From Paracoccus aeridis (GTDB taxonomy: Bacteria; Pseudomonadota; Alphaproteobacteria; Rhodobacterales; Rhodobacteraceae), in NCBI RefSeq assembly GCF_004923205.2, contig NZ_SELD02000066.1, positions 1 through 64,000 on the forward strand: DNA of 64,000 bases, given 5' to 3'. Of this stretch, positions 54,882 through 63,385 are shown in pieces. The notes under the pieces are model-generated. The model worked only from the letters and a program-made list of their open reading frames with translations. It was not told the DNA's origin and ran no database searches. The translations under genes were made by a program, and so were the position numbers. The number at the start of each line of letters is the position of its first letter. Within the stretch, counting starts at the first letter, position 1.

Positions 54882-55753
54882 AGCGCGGCACCTCCCGCGG
54901 CCGTAACGACGGGGATTGCACCAGCAGCATCACGGTACACGGTCGCAACGTCCACGATGATCACGGTCTCGGGTCGCCGTTTCAGCACCGCGAAGAGATC
55001 CGTTTCGGTGACGAGCCCCACGGTCGGACAGGGTTGTTTCTTGCCCCAGTCCGCGCAGAAGAAGGACCGGCCCGAGATGTCGGAGATGTCGTTCATCCCG
55101 GCGAGGTCGTCGCGCAGGTCCGAGACGAACAGCGCCATCCCGTCTAACGATAGTGAGTGCTTCCTCAGCACTCTCATGACTGCAAGGCATGCGAGATCGC
55201 GCCAATCGAACCGCCGGCGCTGACCCTCGCGCTTGTGCGGCGCGCCGACCTCCGCCGCCGTGAAGAGGCCTGCCGCAAGGCGGTAGCCCATGCCGACCAG
55301 TCCGCCGGCGACTTCGGGGAAGCCGAGGCGGAGATGATGGGCGACATTCTCGAGGAAGACGAAGGGCGGCTCGGCCTCGCCGATGATGCGGGCGACATGC
55401 GGCCAGAGGTGGCGCGGATCGTCCGCGCCTCGGCGCTTGCCCGCGACGGAGAACGGCTGGCACGGATATCCCGCAGTGACGATGTCCACCGCGCCGCGCC
55501 ACGGGCGGCCGTCGAAGGTTCCAACATCGTCCCAGACAGCAGCCTGATCCATGGACGCGTCTTCCATCCGCGCCACGAGAGTGGCTGCGGCGTAGGTTTC
55601 CCGTTCGACATGGCCCACAGCACGATATCCGGGGATGGCGATGGTGAGCCCGAGGTCGAGACCGCCCGCGCCGGAGCAGAGGGAGAGGCCGAAGAGGCAT
55701 GCGTCTCCGGCTCCGGAAGCGCGTCCGGAGGAAGGTAAAGCCAGGTCATCCAT
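54878..55753 (-). CDS. C5-cytosine methyltransferase, C-terminally replaced (chimeric)
   Basis: 291 residues from MDDLALPSSG. The N-terminal ~170 are a C5-MTase: motif I LSLCSGAGGLDLGL, IV GYPCQPFSVAGKRRGADDPR with the catalytic Cys, VI FLENVAHH, and the start of VIII (GAPHKRE). Then homology stops. The rest (from GQRRRFDW) holds no target-recognition domain, motif IX or motif X and instead ends in an unrelated ~86-residue region (MALFVSDLRDDLAGMNDISD and following). A 7-bp hairpin lies at the join (55155-55173). Probably a deletion chimera without full methyltransferase activity. Confidence 0.75.
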   Translation of the reverse strand: MDDLALPSSGRASGAGDACLFGLSLCSGAGGLDLGLTIAIPGYRAVGHVERETYAAATLVARMEDASMDQAAVWDDVGTFDGRPWRGAVDIVTAGYPCQPFSVAGKRRGADDPRHLWPHVARIIGEAEPPFVFLENVAHHLRLGFPEVAGGLVGMGYRLAAGLFTAAEVGAPHKREGQRRRFDWRDLACLAVMRVLRKHSLSLDGMALFVSDLRDDLAGMNDISDISGRSFFCADWGKKQPCPTVGLVTETDLFAVLKRRPETVIIVDVATVYRDAAGAIPVVTAAGGAAL

Positions 55754-55754
55754 G

Positions 55755-57149
55755 TCACGCGGCGGTCTTGCGCTTGCGCGCGGGTTCAGGGGCGGCGTCC
55801 GTGACCGGAGCGACGTCGCCGTCCGGAACATCGGCGGGGGCTTCGACGCTGTCGCCCAGCCGCTCGGTCCTCACCTCGGCGAAGGTCCGGCCATCGCCGT
55901 CGAGGATTGCCTCGCGACCGGTGTCCGCCTGCCAGCGTTCCACGGCGACATCGACATAGGCCGGGCTGATCTCCATCGCGAAGACGCGTCGGCCGTTCGC
56001 CTCGCCCGCCATGATCTGCGAACCCGAACCCGAGAACGGCTCGTAGCAGAGCCCGCCCCGGGCCACAAGCTGGCGCATCGGGATGCCGAACGCATCGAGC
56101 GGCTTCGGTGTCGGATGGTCGGGCCGGTCGTCCTTGGCGAAGCTGGGCAGCGCCCACGTCGATGGCAGCGTTTCCTCGGCCACCTTCGGCGGCCGGTTCG
56201 GGCGGCGCCAGCCCATGAAGCAGGGCTCGTGTTTCCACAGGTAATGCGAGCGGGTCAGAACACCGCGGTCCTTCACCCAGATGATCTGCTGGTGGACGAA
56301 GGCGCCGGCCTTTTCCCAGCAGGCTTCCAGCATCGCCTGGCGGCGCGAGGCGTGCCAGCAGTACCAGGCCGCGTCCTCTGTGATCGCCTCGGCTACCGCG
56401 GCGGCAATGAAGCCGTCGTAGAGCTCGGCGCCCTGGCTGCTGTCGTCCCAGGTCGTGCCGTAGGACGCGGACCAATCCTTGTTGCGGGTCGGATGGTTCG
56501 AGCCGTCGTAATCGACCAGATAAGGCGGGTCCGTCGCGAACAGGATCGCTCGCTCGCCGTTCATCAGGCGGCGCACATCGGCAGCGCTGGTGCTGTCGCC
56601 ACAGAGCAGGCGGTGTTCGCCAAGGATCCACAGATCGCCGGTGCGCGACGCAGGATTACGCGGTGGTTCAGGGATGGTCACCGGCGGCACGGAGCCCCCG
56701 GCGCCACCCTCTTCACCGTTCCCCTCCGGCACGAAGGCCAGCAGCTTGTCCAACTCGCCGTCGGAAAAGCCCACCAGCGACAGGTCGAAATCATCGGCCA
56801 GCAGGTCGTTCAGTTCGGCAGACAGCAGCGCCTCGTCCCAAGTGCCGAGTTCGGTCAGCTTGTTGTCCGCGATCCGGTAGGCCCGCCGCTGCGCCTCGGT
56901 CAGGTGGCCCAGCACGATCACCGGCGCTTCGGTCAGCCCGAGCTGCGTCGCGGCCAGTACGCGCCCATGCCCTGCGATCAGTTCCCCGTCCTCGCCCACG
57001 AGGCACGGCACGGTCCAGCCGAACTCGGCCATGCTGGCGGCGATCTTCGCGACCTGGTCCGGCCCGTGCGCCTTCGCGTTCTTCGCGTAGGGCTGCAGGC
57101 GCGACAGCGGCCACGTCTCGATCGCCTCCGGGGCAAAGCTCAGCGTCAT
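55755..57149 (-). CDS. ParB-domain DNA methyltransferase (N4/N6-type)
   Basis: 464 residues. N-terminal ParB-like nuclease/CTPase-fold domain (WPLSRLQPYAKNAKAHGPDQ, GELIAGHGRVLAATQLG) followed by an amino-methyltransferase with DPPYLVDYDG (motif IV) at ~245 and EPFSGSGSQIMAGE (motif I) at ~385, i.e. the beta-class order. ParB-MTase fusions are frequent in prophages as orphan modification enzymes against host restriction. ATG at 57149 fits the family; upstream open frame has no homology. Confidence 0.92.
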   Translation of the reverse strand: MTLSFAPEAIETWPLSRLQPYAKNAKAHGPDQVAKIAASMAEFGWTVPCLVGEDGELIAGHGRVLAATQLGLTEAPVIVLGHLTEAQRRAYRIADNKLTELGTWDEALLSAELNDLLADDFDLSLVGFSDGELDKLLAFVPEGNGEEGGAGGSVPPVTIPEPPRNPASRTGDLWILGEHRLLCGDSTSAADVRRLMNGERAILFATDPPYLVDYDGSNHPTRNKDWSASYGTTWDDSSQGAELYDGFIAAAVAEAITEDAAWYCWHASRRQAMLEACWEKAGAFVHQQIIWVKDRGVLTRSHYLWKHEPCFMGWRRPNRPPKVAEETLPSTWALPSFAKDDRPDHPTPKPLDAFGIPMRQLVARGGLCYEPFSGSGSQIMAGEANGRRVFAMEISPAYVDVAVERWQADTGREAILDGDGRTFAEVRTERLGDSVEAPADVPDGDVAPVTDAAPEPARKRKTAA

Positions 57150-57610
57150 GGCGGGCAAGGTTCCTAGGTCGGGTGGATGCCGGTGGCTTCCGGACTCCGG
57201 ATGCCGGGCTGGACTCCACGCGGGGTCCAGCGGCCACCAACGGTGTCCGGTCGGAAGGCCAGCGTTCATTGGCGTTTGTGCGCGGCGTGAGTGGGTCCGG
57301 CTTCCGGGTGGCTTCCCAAAAATCCGGCCCTGTCGCTGGCGATGTCCCGCGCTTCGCCCGCCAGCATACGAATGTCGCGCAGAAGGAACCGCGAAGTCGT
57401 CTGAGGGGGCGTAGTGGGGGCGGACAGCGGCCCGCAAGGAAAGGATCAGCGCCTTTCCTTTTCCAACGGCCCTCGCCAACGAAAAGATGGTTTCGTTCGG
57501 GGCTGCGCCGCGCGCGCCTCTCCCGAGCTTATCCCGAACCTAGCCCCTGAACCGGTTTTCTGTCCCGTCGAAAACTGTCCGCCGCACACCTTCCCCTGTG
57601 GCGCGCAGAG
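57150..57610. other. Intergenic region between two minus-strand prophage genes
   Basis: 461 bp with no gene I can support on either strand. It contains an imperfect GAAAGG/CCTTTC dyad near 57436-57460 and probably the promoter for the ParB-methyltransferase gene, though no clear -35/-10 pair can be picked. Confidence 0.4.
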
Positions 57611-58039
57611 CTACGCGCCACCAGCCAGCTCGATCACCTTCCGCTTCGACAGGTTGCGATTGAACCGACGCCGGTTGAGCTTCAGCGAGATGACGCAGAG
57701 CCCATAAAGCCAGTGCTGATGGGCGGCCGAGCGTTGCAGTCCGACCGTCCAGCAGACGGTCTTCCACCGCTCGCCATGGGCGCGCATCCAGACGATCTTG
57801 CCGTCGACCGGGTCGAGGCACGCGGTCCAGGTGAGCGTCTCCTCCATCCGGCTGATCGCCTGCGGCGAGGGCAGCACGCGCATCGGCTTTGGCTCCTGGC
57901 CGACCTTGTCGGCGAAGGAGTGGACGATCTCGGGCCATGTGCTGAAGTAGCCCTGCCGTCGCGGCTCGGGCAGGCGCTTCAGCACGAAGGCCGCCTCAGC
58001 GAGACGGGCCTCGACGAGGGACGGGGTCCACTTATCCAT
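57611..58039 (-). CDS. DUF6362 family protein
   Basis: 142 residues: MDKWTPSLVEARLAEAAFVL KRLPEPRRQGYFSTWPEIVH, then PSPQAISRMEETLTWTACLD P, ending in a sigma-like HTH (QHWLYGLCVISLKLNRRRF). I know the family as DUF6362. It may be a phage late-gene or replication regulator (inference). ATG at 58039 overlaps the preceding stop. Confidence 0.75.
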   Translation of the reverse strand: MDKWTPSLVEARLAEAAFVLKRLPEPRRQGYFSTWPEIVHSFADKVGQEPKPMRVLPSPQAISRMEETLTWTACLDPVDGKIVWMRAHGERWKTVCWTVGLQRSAAHQHWLYGLCVISLKLNRRRFNRNLSKRKVIELAGGA

Positions 58040-58232
58040 GGCGCCCTCCCTCGTCGGAGGGGCGCGGCCCATAGAGCTTTTCGCCCAGCTGGCGGACGAG
58101 CTCGCGTTCCGGCCAGGTCAGACGTGCGTCCTCGAGCGAGACGGCGAGCAGACCCTGCTCGCGCCAGCCCTCGCGCTTCACCTGGTCCGGATCCCGTCGA
58201 TGGCCGCCGTAGCCCTTGGGGTACCACCTCAC
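58032..58232 (-). CDS. Small prophage protein
   Basis: 66 residues from a GTG: MRWYPKGYGGHRRDPDQVKR then REQGLLAVSLEDARLTWPER ELVRQLGEKLYG. Natural amino-acid composition, ATG/GTG-overlap coupling on both sides (4 bp with the RuvC-like gene, 8 bp with DUF6362). Function unknown. Confidence 0.65.
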   Translation of the reverse strand: MRWYPKGYGGHRRDPDQVKREGWREQGLLAVSLEDARLTWPERELVRQLGEKLYGPRPSDEGGRHG

Positions 58233-58750
58233 GCGACACCCCCGTTCGTCTCGATCGCCCAGAGCAGCAGCGCGATGGCGTCGGCCTCGTTGTCGTCGGC
58301 AGGGCTGAAGCCCCGGGCCCGCGCGGCTGCGATCATCGCCTCCTTCGGCGCATTGCCCTTGCCGGTGGCGTGACGCTTGATCGTGCCGACGGGAACGCCG
58401 GCATAGGGCACGCCCCGCAGTTCCGCCCATGCGGTGAGCGTGGCCATGAGCCCGCCATAGACATGGGCCGCGTCGGTTCCGGCGTGGCGCCGCACCTCCT
58501 CGAACCAGATCGCGGTGACCGGCCCCGACAGGCGGTCGATCTCGGTGAGCCAGTTGGTGAAGCGCAGGTAGCGCATGCCGCCGCCGTCATAGCGGCCGGG
58601 CCTGAAGCTCGCAGTTCCGCTGGTGATCAGCCCTTCGGCCGAGCGCAACCCCCAGCCGGTGCTGGTGCCGAGATCCAGCGCGAGAATGCAGCGGTTGAGA
58701 CTGCCGGCCGCCGTGAGAGGCACCGGGGCGATGTGTGGGGAGCGGTCCAT
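58229..58750 (-). CDS. RuvC-like Holliday junction resolvase family protein
   Basis: 173 residues with an RNase-H-fold: CILALDLGTSTGWGLRS (first Asp, ~25), AIWFEEVRRHAG (Glu, ~84), and ADDNEADAIALLLWAIE (paired Asp, ~155-160). Phage members resolve branched DNA before packaging. ATG at 58750 begins MDRSPHIAPV; the upstream open frame is through the repeat region. Confidence 0.88.
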   Translation of the reverse strand: MDRSPHIAPVPLTAAGSLNRCILALDLGTSTGWGLRSAEGLITSGTASFRPGRYDGGGMRYLRFTNWLTEIDRLSGPVTAIWFEEVRRHAGTDAAHVYGGLMATLTAWAELRGVPYAGVPVGTIKRHATGKGNAPKEAMIAAARARGFSPADDNEADAIALLLWAIETNGGVA

Positions 58751-59142
58751 GACGACCTCCTCTTCGATTGAGAGGCCGGGGCGGCACGGCTGCCTGGTGA
58801 GGGCAGCGCGCGCGCCCGGGCCGGGATCGCGAGGTCTGGTCACGGTCACGTTGTCGATGCCGGGAGCGCCCGGCACTTCCTTCAATGGCTTCACCCCGTC
58901 CGCTTGAAGGAAGTGAGGCCGCAAACCATTGGCAGAATGAGTATAAATCTCTTCTTTCAATATTTCAGTTACTTCATTGGGTATGTGTCTGGCACCCCGC
59001 CCCCTCCACGCGCGCGAGGGTCTTTGCGTGAAATATTGAAAGAAGTCCGCCGCGCCGGATTTCCGTTTCGGGACGGGGGCTTGGGCGGGAACATCCTTCA
59101 AATGAAGGATGGGGGCGGTTGAAGGAAGCATCGTCCCGGCCC
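58751..59142. repeat. Gene-free region with three nested inverted repeats
   Basis: Three perfect dyads share a TTGAA(G/A)GA half-site. IR1: CACTTCCTTCAA 58874-58885 with TTGAAGGAAGTG 58904-58915. IR2: CTTCTTTCAATATTTCA 58951-58967 with its complement 59029-59045 (17 bp, 61-nt spacer). IR3: CATCCTTCA 59092-59100 with TGAAGGATG 59103-59111. A lone TTGAAGGAAG is at 59119-59128. No convincing CDS. It divides the primase gene from the resolvase gene and could be a regulatory or replication-origin-like site. Confidence 0.8.
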
Positions 59143-61425
59143 TCACCGCATCGCCCGGAAGCGCATGGCTTTCCGCCCCCCGGTCCCCTGCTCGACCGTG
59201 GCGACGTCGCCGCTCTCGACGAGCGTGAGCAGGATGTCGTCGCGGTCGCGCGCACGGAGCCATTGCGAGGCGCGGGTCAGTTCGGACTTGGTGACGCCGG
59301 CCGATCCTGCCTTGCGGATGATCTCGCGCACGCGTTTCAAATGCGCCTCGGTCTCGGTATCGGCGACATGGCGCTCGACGGCATCGATGGTGCGCCGGGC
59401 GAAATGGCGCACGAAATCGATGGCCCAGAGGGCATCCTCGACACGGATGACGGGGTGGACCGCATCGCGCCCCACGGCGAGGACGAGCGCGACCTTGGCC
59501 GCGTTCTCCGCGATCCGGGCGAGGATCGGCGTGTGAAAGGTTCCTGCCGCGGCCCTGAGCTCGGCGGTGACCTCTTCGCCGAGCGCGTCGAAGCGCGCCT
59601 GCGCGTCGTCGTCCATCGGCACCGTCATCGGATCAACGGCCGTCTCGGGTCCGGAGGTCTTGCCGGCCAGGTTGCCGCTCGCCCCGCCGCCCTCGGCAAG
59701 GCGCTGCAGCCCTTCGATCAGCGGCCGGGGCGATTTGCGCAGCCCGGCACGACGGTTCTCGTCCGGATAGTCCTCCTCGCTCGGCAGGATGATGAACCGG
59801 GCGAGCGAGCCGTCCACCACGTTGGCGCCCTGCAGCGCCCCCCAGAAATGCAGCGGCGTCGTCGTGCCGTAGACGCAGAGGCAGGGCTGTACGATGTCGC
59901 GCCGCTCGTTTGAGCCGTCGCGGTTGGCGTATTCCGCGCCGAGGAAGACCCCGCTGGCAGCGGTGTAAAGCTCGGTCATGTTGTCGAGGATCTCGGTGAT
60001 GTGGCGCGGGCTGCGCTTCCGGTCGGCCGCCGCCGAGAGGAACATGCCGAACTCGTCGATCTGGAACAGGATCGCGGGCTGACGGTGGAGCGCGGTCAGG
60101 AGCCCCGCGCCCGAGGCGATCTTGTTGCCGCCGAGGTGTTGCGCCAGCCCCGCCGCGAAGAACAGCTCGTTGACGACCTCGCGGGCGTGGTTCTTGCCCG
60201 AGCCGCTGTCCGCAATGCCGACGATGTAGAGGTTCGTGCGCAGGTCGGTCGCCGTGCGGTAGCGCCGTCCCATCAGCGCGCCGAGGGCGCAGAGGCTGGC
60301 GCCCACCGCCAGAAGCGGCTGGGGTCTGCGCGCCGTGTCGATCATGTAGCGCGCGAGATCGCCCACGAGCCCGCCCGGGATCGTCAGCGTGAAGGACGGC
60401 ACAGGCGCGAGGATCGGCATCGGGGCATCGGGCTGGGCGAGCCGCGCGAGGAGGCCCGCCGCGGGATGCTCGTCGCCCGCGCAGACTTTCTGACTGCCGT
60501 CGAGCAGCAGGTCGGGATCGGGGCGCCAGCCCTTCTCCATGGCGAGGTGATAGATCGTGCCGGCGCCGATCCGCGCAGGTTTGAAGCTCGCCCATGCCTT
60601 CGACGTCTCGACCGGGTCGTTCTTGGCCGCCTGCGCCGACCAGTCGGCGAAGAGCGTCGCGCCCTCCTCGCCCAGCGCGCCCTTCAGCGCCATGCCGATG
60701 CGCATCCAGCTGTCGTAGTCGAGCTCTGCATTGGGCAACCAGGCGAGCGCACTCCGGATCGCGGCCAGCGTGCCGGCCTGCGCATGCGCCGGCAGACACG
60801 GATGCCCGGCCCCGTTGGCAGTCTTCGCACCAAGGCTCTTCGGGCGCATCTCGGGCGGGATCAGCGCCAGCGCCTTGTCGAGGAACGCCGCTGCCTGTTC
60901 GGCGTCGATTTCGGGCAGGCTCTCGATGTCGAGATCCGCGAGCCCCTCGTCCGGCCAGACATAGGGCTGGCCGGTATCGGGATGCTTGGCATAGGCCACG
61001 AACTGCTGTCCGAGGCACAGAACCTCGAGCGGCGCGCGCCGGATCCCGGCGAAAGGCTCGGTCGCGCGATAGACCATGAGCCGCTTCGGCGGCTTTCCGA
61101 TCCTGAGCGCCGGCGTGTCGCCCAGCCGTTCGCGGGCGAGCCGCTCGATGCGGAGCGCCAGGTCGCCATCCTCGGCAATATCGATGTCGAGCGCGGCGAC
61201 CGCGCCGCCGACGATCCCGACCCCGCAGTCGGGCCAGCTGGACCAGGTCGCGACCTCGAGTTCGGTCGTGGCGCGGCTCGCATGCCGGTTCCACTGCGGG
61301 TAGTCGTGCCAGGCCGCGCGGGCGAACTGGCCGGGCTTCTTGGTGCCGGGCGCGATCGGCAGGATCGCGTAGCCGTTGGTCACGAGACGCGCGCCCACGC
61401 GCGCCATCCACGAGGTGTCCGCCAT
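59143..61425 (-). CDS. Primase-polymerase / DUF3987 replication protein
   Basis: 760 residues. N-terminal bifunctional primase-polymerase (YAILPIAPGTKKP, GVGIVGGAVAALDIDIAEDG with metal Asp residues), a PriCT-like helical segment (LAWLPNAELDYDSWMRIGMA LKG) and a C-terminal DUF3987 ATPase-like domain (VGIADSGSGKNHAREVVNE with Walker A; FQIDEFGMFL Walker B). Such fusions prime and unwind at the replication origin of phages and plasmids. It overlaps the DUF6511 stop by 1 bp. Confidence 0.9.
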   Translation of the reverse strand: MADTSWMARVGARLVTNGYAILPIAPGTKKPGQFARAAWHDYPQWNRHASRATTELEVATWSSWPDCGVGIVGGAVAALDIDIAEDGDLALRIERLARERLGDTPALRIGKPPKRLMVYRATEPFAGIRRAPLEVLCLGQQFVAYAKHPDTGQPYVWPDEGLADLDIESLPEIDAEQAAAFLDKALALIPPEMRPKSLGAKTANGAGHPCLPAHAQAGTLAAIRSALAWLPNAELDYDSWMRIGMALKGALGEEGATLFADWSAQAAKNDPVETSKAWASFKPARIGAGTIYHLAMEKGWRPDPDLLLDGSQKVCAGDEHPAAGLLARLAQPDAPMPILAPVPSFTLTIPGGLVGDLARYMIDTARRPQPLLAVGASLCALGALMGRRYRTATDLRTNLYIVGIADSGSGKNHAREVVNELFFAAGLAQHLGGNKIASGAGLLTALHRQPAILFQIDEFGMFLSAAADRKRSPRHITEILDNMTELYTAASGVFLGAEYANRDGSNERRDIVQPCLCVYGTTTPLHFWGALQGANVVDGSLARFIILPSEEDYPDENRRAGLRKSPRPLIEGLQRLAEGGGASGNLAGKTSGPETAVDPMTVPMDDDAQARFDALGEEVTAELRAAAGTFHTPILARIAENAAKVALVLAVGRDAVHPVIRVEDALWAIDFVRHFARRTIDAVERHVADTETEAHLKRVREIIRKAGSAGVTKSELTRASQWLRARDRDDILLTLVESGDVATVEQGTGGRKAMRFRAMR

Positions 61426-61811
61426 CAGAAGGGCACCTCCGGGATCATGCCGTCGAGCCGGGCACGGTCCTTCGCCGCCAGGTCACGAAGGTGGTCGCAG
61501 TAGCCGGTGACGATCACCTCGACGAAGGTGTCCCACTCCTCCTCGCTGAGTTGGGCGAGATCGGTCCGGCCGAGGCTGTCGAGATAGGCGCCGCCGGCCT
61601 TGCCGCCCTCGACCATGGCCGCCGTCTCATTGGGGGTCGGATCGATCATGCCCGACCTCCGGTGGCAGATGTCCTGGCAAATCCGGCTGCAGAGGTCTCT
61701 GCGGCTCGTGTCGCGCCGCGGGTCGGAGACGCGGAAACGCGCGTCGAACCAGCCCCAGCCACGGGGCTCTCGATGGCAGACGGCGCAGAGCCCGGCACGG
61801 ACGTAAGGCAT
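61425..61811 (-). CDS. DUF6511 family zinc-binding protein
   Basis: 128 residues. N-terminal zinc-type cysteines (MPYVRAGLCAVCHREPRGWG W, DLCSRICQDICHR) and a C-terminal region MIDPTPNETAAM...TYCDHL-like I recall as DUF6511. The ATG at 61811 overlaps the helicase 3' end by 166 bp in another frame; an internal ATG at 61649 would drop the zinc region. Function unknown. Confidence 0.65.
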   Translation of the reverse strand: MPYVRAGLCAVCHREPRGWGWFDARFRVSDPRRDTSRRDLCSRICQDICHRRSGMIDPTPNETAAMVEGGKAGGAYLDSLGRTDLAQLSEEEWDTFVEVIVTGYCDHLRDLAAKDRARLDGMIPEVPF

Positions 61812-63385
61812 GGGGCGAACCTGTAGGCGGTGATTTCGGTGAAGCGGCCCGCGGGGCGGACGGCGATCTCGGTGGGCCGGCGCAGCCGGTCCGCCAGCAG
61901 GAGCGCCTCGTCGACGGACTCGGGCACCTCCAGCTCGGGCGCCCGCTCGCGCCACCAGCTCGCGGCCTTCCGGCGCGGATAACCCTCGTGCTCGAAGCAG
62001 ACCCATTCCGTGTGGAAGGCGAGCCCGCAGCGGTAGGTGACCTTCAGCGAGACACGCCCGCCCCGCTTCTCGTGGCGGCTGTAGGTGACGTCGGTGACGC
62101 CGACCCATTGCGGTTTGCCGGTTGACAGCACCTCCAGCGTCGAGGCGGTCGGCTCGAGCTTCACCTCGCGGCCGGGGAACTCGAAACCGCAGTCGGGGCA
62201 TTCGAGCGCGGCGATGGCCACGATGGTCCCGCATTTTGGGCAGATCTTGGTGGGCGGCGGCCCGTCGCCCGGACCGCCCGGCCGTTTCGGCCGCACGAGA
62301 TCGATGGGGCCGTGCCGGCGGACATTCCCCGCGAAATCGAGAACCAGGCAGTTCTCCTTGCCCTCGGCAAGCCGCGTGCCCCGTCCGGCCATCTGGACAT
62401 AGAGCCCGGCCGACTTGGTGGGCCGCAGCATGGCGATCAGGTCCACGGCCGGCGCGTTGAAGCCCGTCGTCAGCACCCCCATGGAGGCCAGCGCCCTGAT
62501 CTCGCCGCGCTTGAAGGCGGCGATGATCGCGTCACGCTCGTCCTTCGGCGTCTTGCCGAAGATCGTCGCGCAGCTGACCCCGCGGCGGCGGAACTCCTCG
62601 GCGACATGGGTGGCGTGGCGGACGCCCGAGCAGAAGGCGAGCCAGGACCGGCGCGTCTCGCCATGGGCGATCACCTCGGCCACGGCCGCGCGTGTGATGG
62701 CGTCCTGATCGACCGCGTCCTCGAGGTCGCGCGCGATGAACTCGCCGCCCCGCGATCCCACGCCCGTCACGTCGAGGCGGGTCTTCGTCTGTTTCGAGAT
62801 GAGCGGGGAGAGATAGCCCTGATCGATCAGGTCGCGGACCGAGACCTCGTAGGCGATGTCGGTGAAGAGCGCGTTCTCGCCCTCGTGCAGCATGCCGCTG
62901 TCGAGCCGGAAGGGCGTCGCCGTCAGACCGATCACCTTGAGCGCGGGGTTGATCGCCTGCAGATCGTTGAGGAAGCGGCGATACATGGTGTTCGACCGGC
63001 CGGGGATCAGATGGGCCTCGTCGATCAGCACCAGATCGGCATGGCCGATGCGCGTCGCCTTGTCGTGGATGGACTGGATGCCGGCGAAGAGGATCCGGGC
63101 CCGCGCGTCGCGGCGGCCGAGCCCGGCCGAGTAGATGCCCGCAGGCGCCTCGGGCCAGAGCCCCAGCATCTCGGCATGGTTCTGCGCGATCAGTTCGCGG
63201 ACATGGGTGACGACGAGCACGCGCTGGTCGGGCCAGGCCTTGAGCACGCCGTCGATGAAGGCGGCCATGACGAGGCTCTTGCCGCCGGCCGTGGGGATCA
63301 CGACGAGCGGGTTGCCGCTCTCCTTCTCGAAATAGCCGTAGATCGAGGCGATCGCGGCCTGCTGGTAGGGGCGCAGGGTCAGCAT
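61646..63385 (-). CDS. DEAD/DEAH-box superfamily 2 helicase
   Basis: 579 residues. Motif Q/I LRPYQQAAI and IPTAGGKSLVM (Walker A), II LVLIDEAHLI, III LTATPFR, and VI QMAGRGTRLAEGKEN; a CPKCG...CPDCG zinc ribbon at ~385-400. It resembles type III restriction/SSL2-like helicases of temperate phages, probably in replication or recombination. The last ~50 residues are low complexity and overlap DUF6511, so the true 3' end may be less conserved. Confidence 0.93.
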   Translation of the reverse strand: MLTLRPYQQAAIASIYGYFEKESGNPLVVIPTAGGKSLVMAAFIDGVLKAWPDQRVLVVTHVRELIAQNHAEMLGLWPEAPAGIYSAGLGRRDARARILFAGIQSIHDKATRIGHADLVLIDEAHLIPGRSNTMYRRFLNDLQAINPALKVIGLTATPFRLDSGMLHEGENALFTDIAYEVSVRDLIDQGYLSPLISKQTKTRLDVTGVGSRGGEFIARDLEDAVDQDAITRAAVAEVIAHGETRRSWLAFCSGVRHATHVAEEFRRRGVSCATIFGKTPKDERDAIIAAFKRGEIRALASMGVLTTGFNAPAVDLIAMLRPTKSAGLYVQMAGRGTRLAEGKENCLVLDFAGNVRRHGPIDLVRPKRPGGPGDGPPPTKICPKCGTIVAIAALECPDCGFEFPGREVKLEPTASTLEVLSTGKPQWVGVTDVTYSRHEKRGGRVSLKVTYRCGLAFHTEWVCFEHEGYPRRKAASWWRERAPELEVPESVDEALLLADRLRRPTEIAVRPAGRFTEITAYRFAPCLTSVPGSAPSAIESPVAGAGSTRVSASPTRGATRAAETSAAGFARTSATGGRA

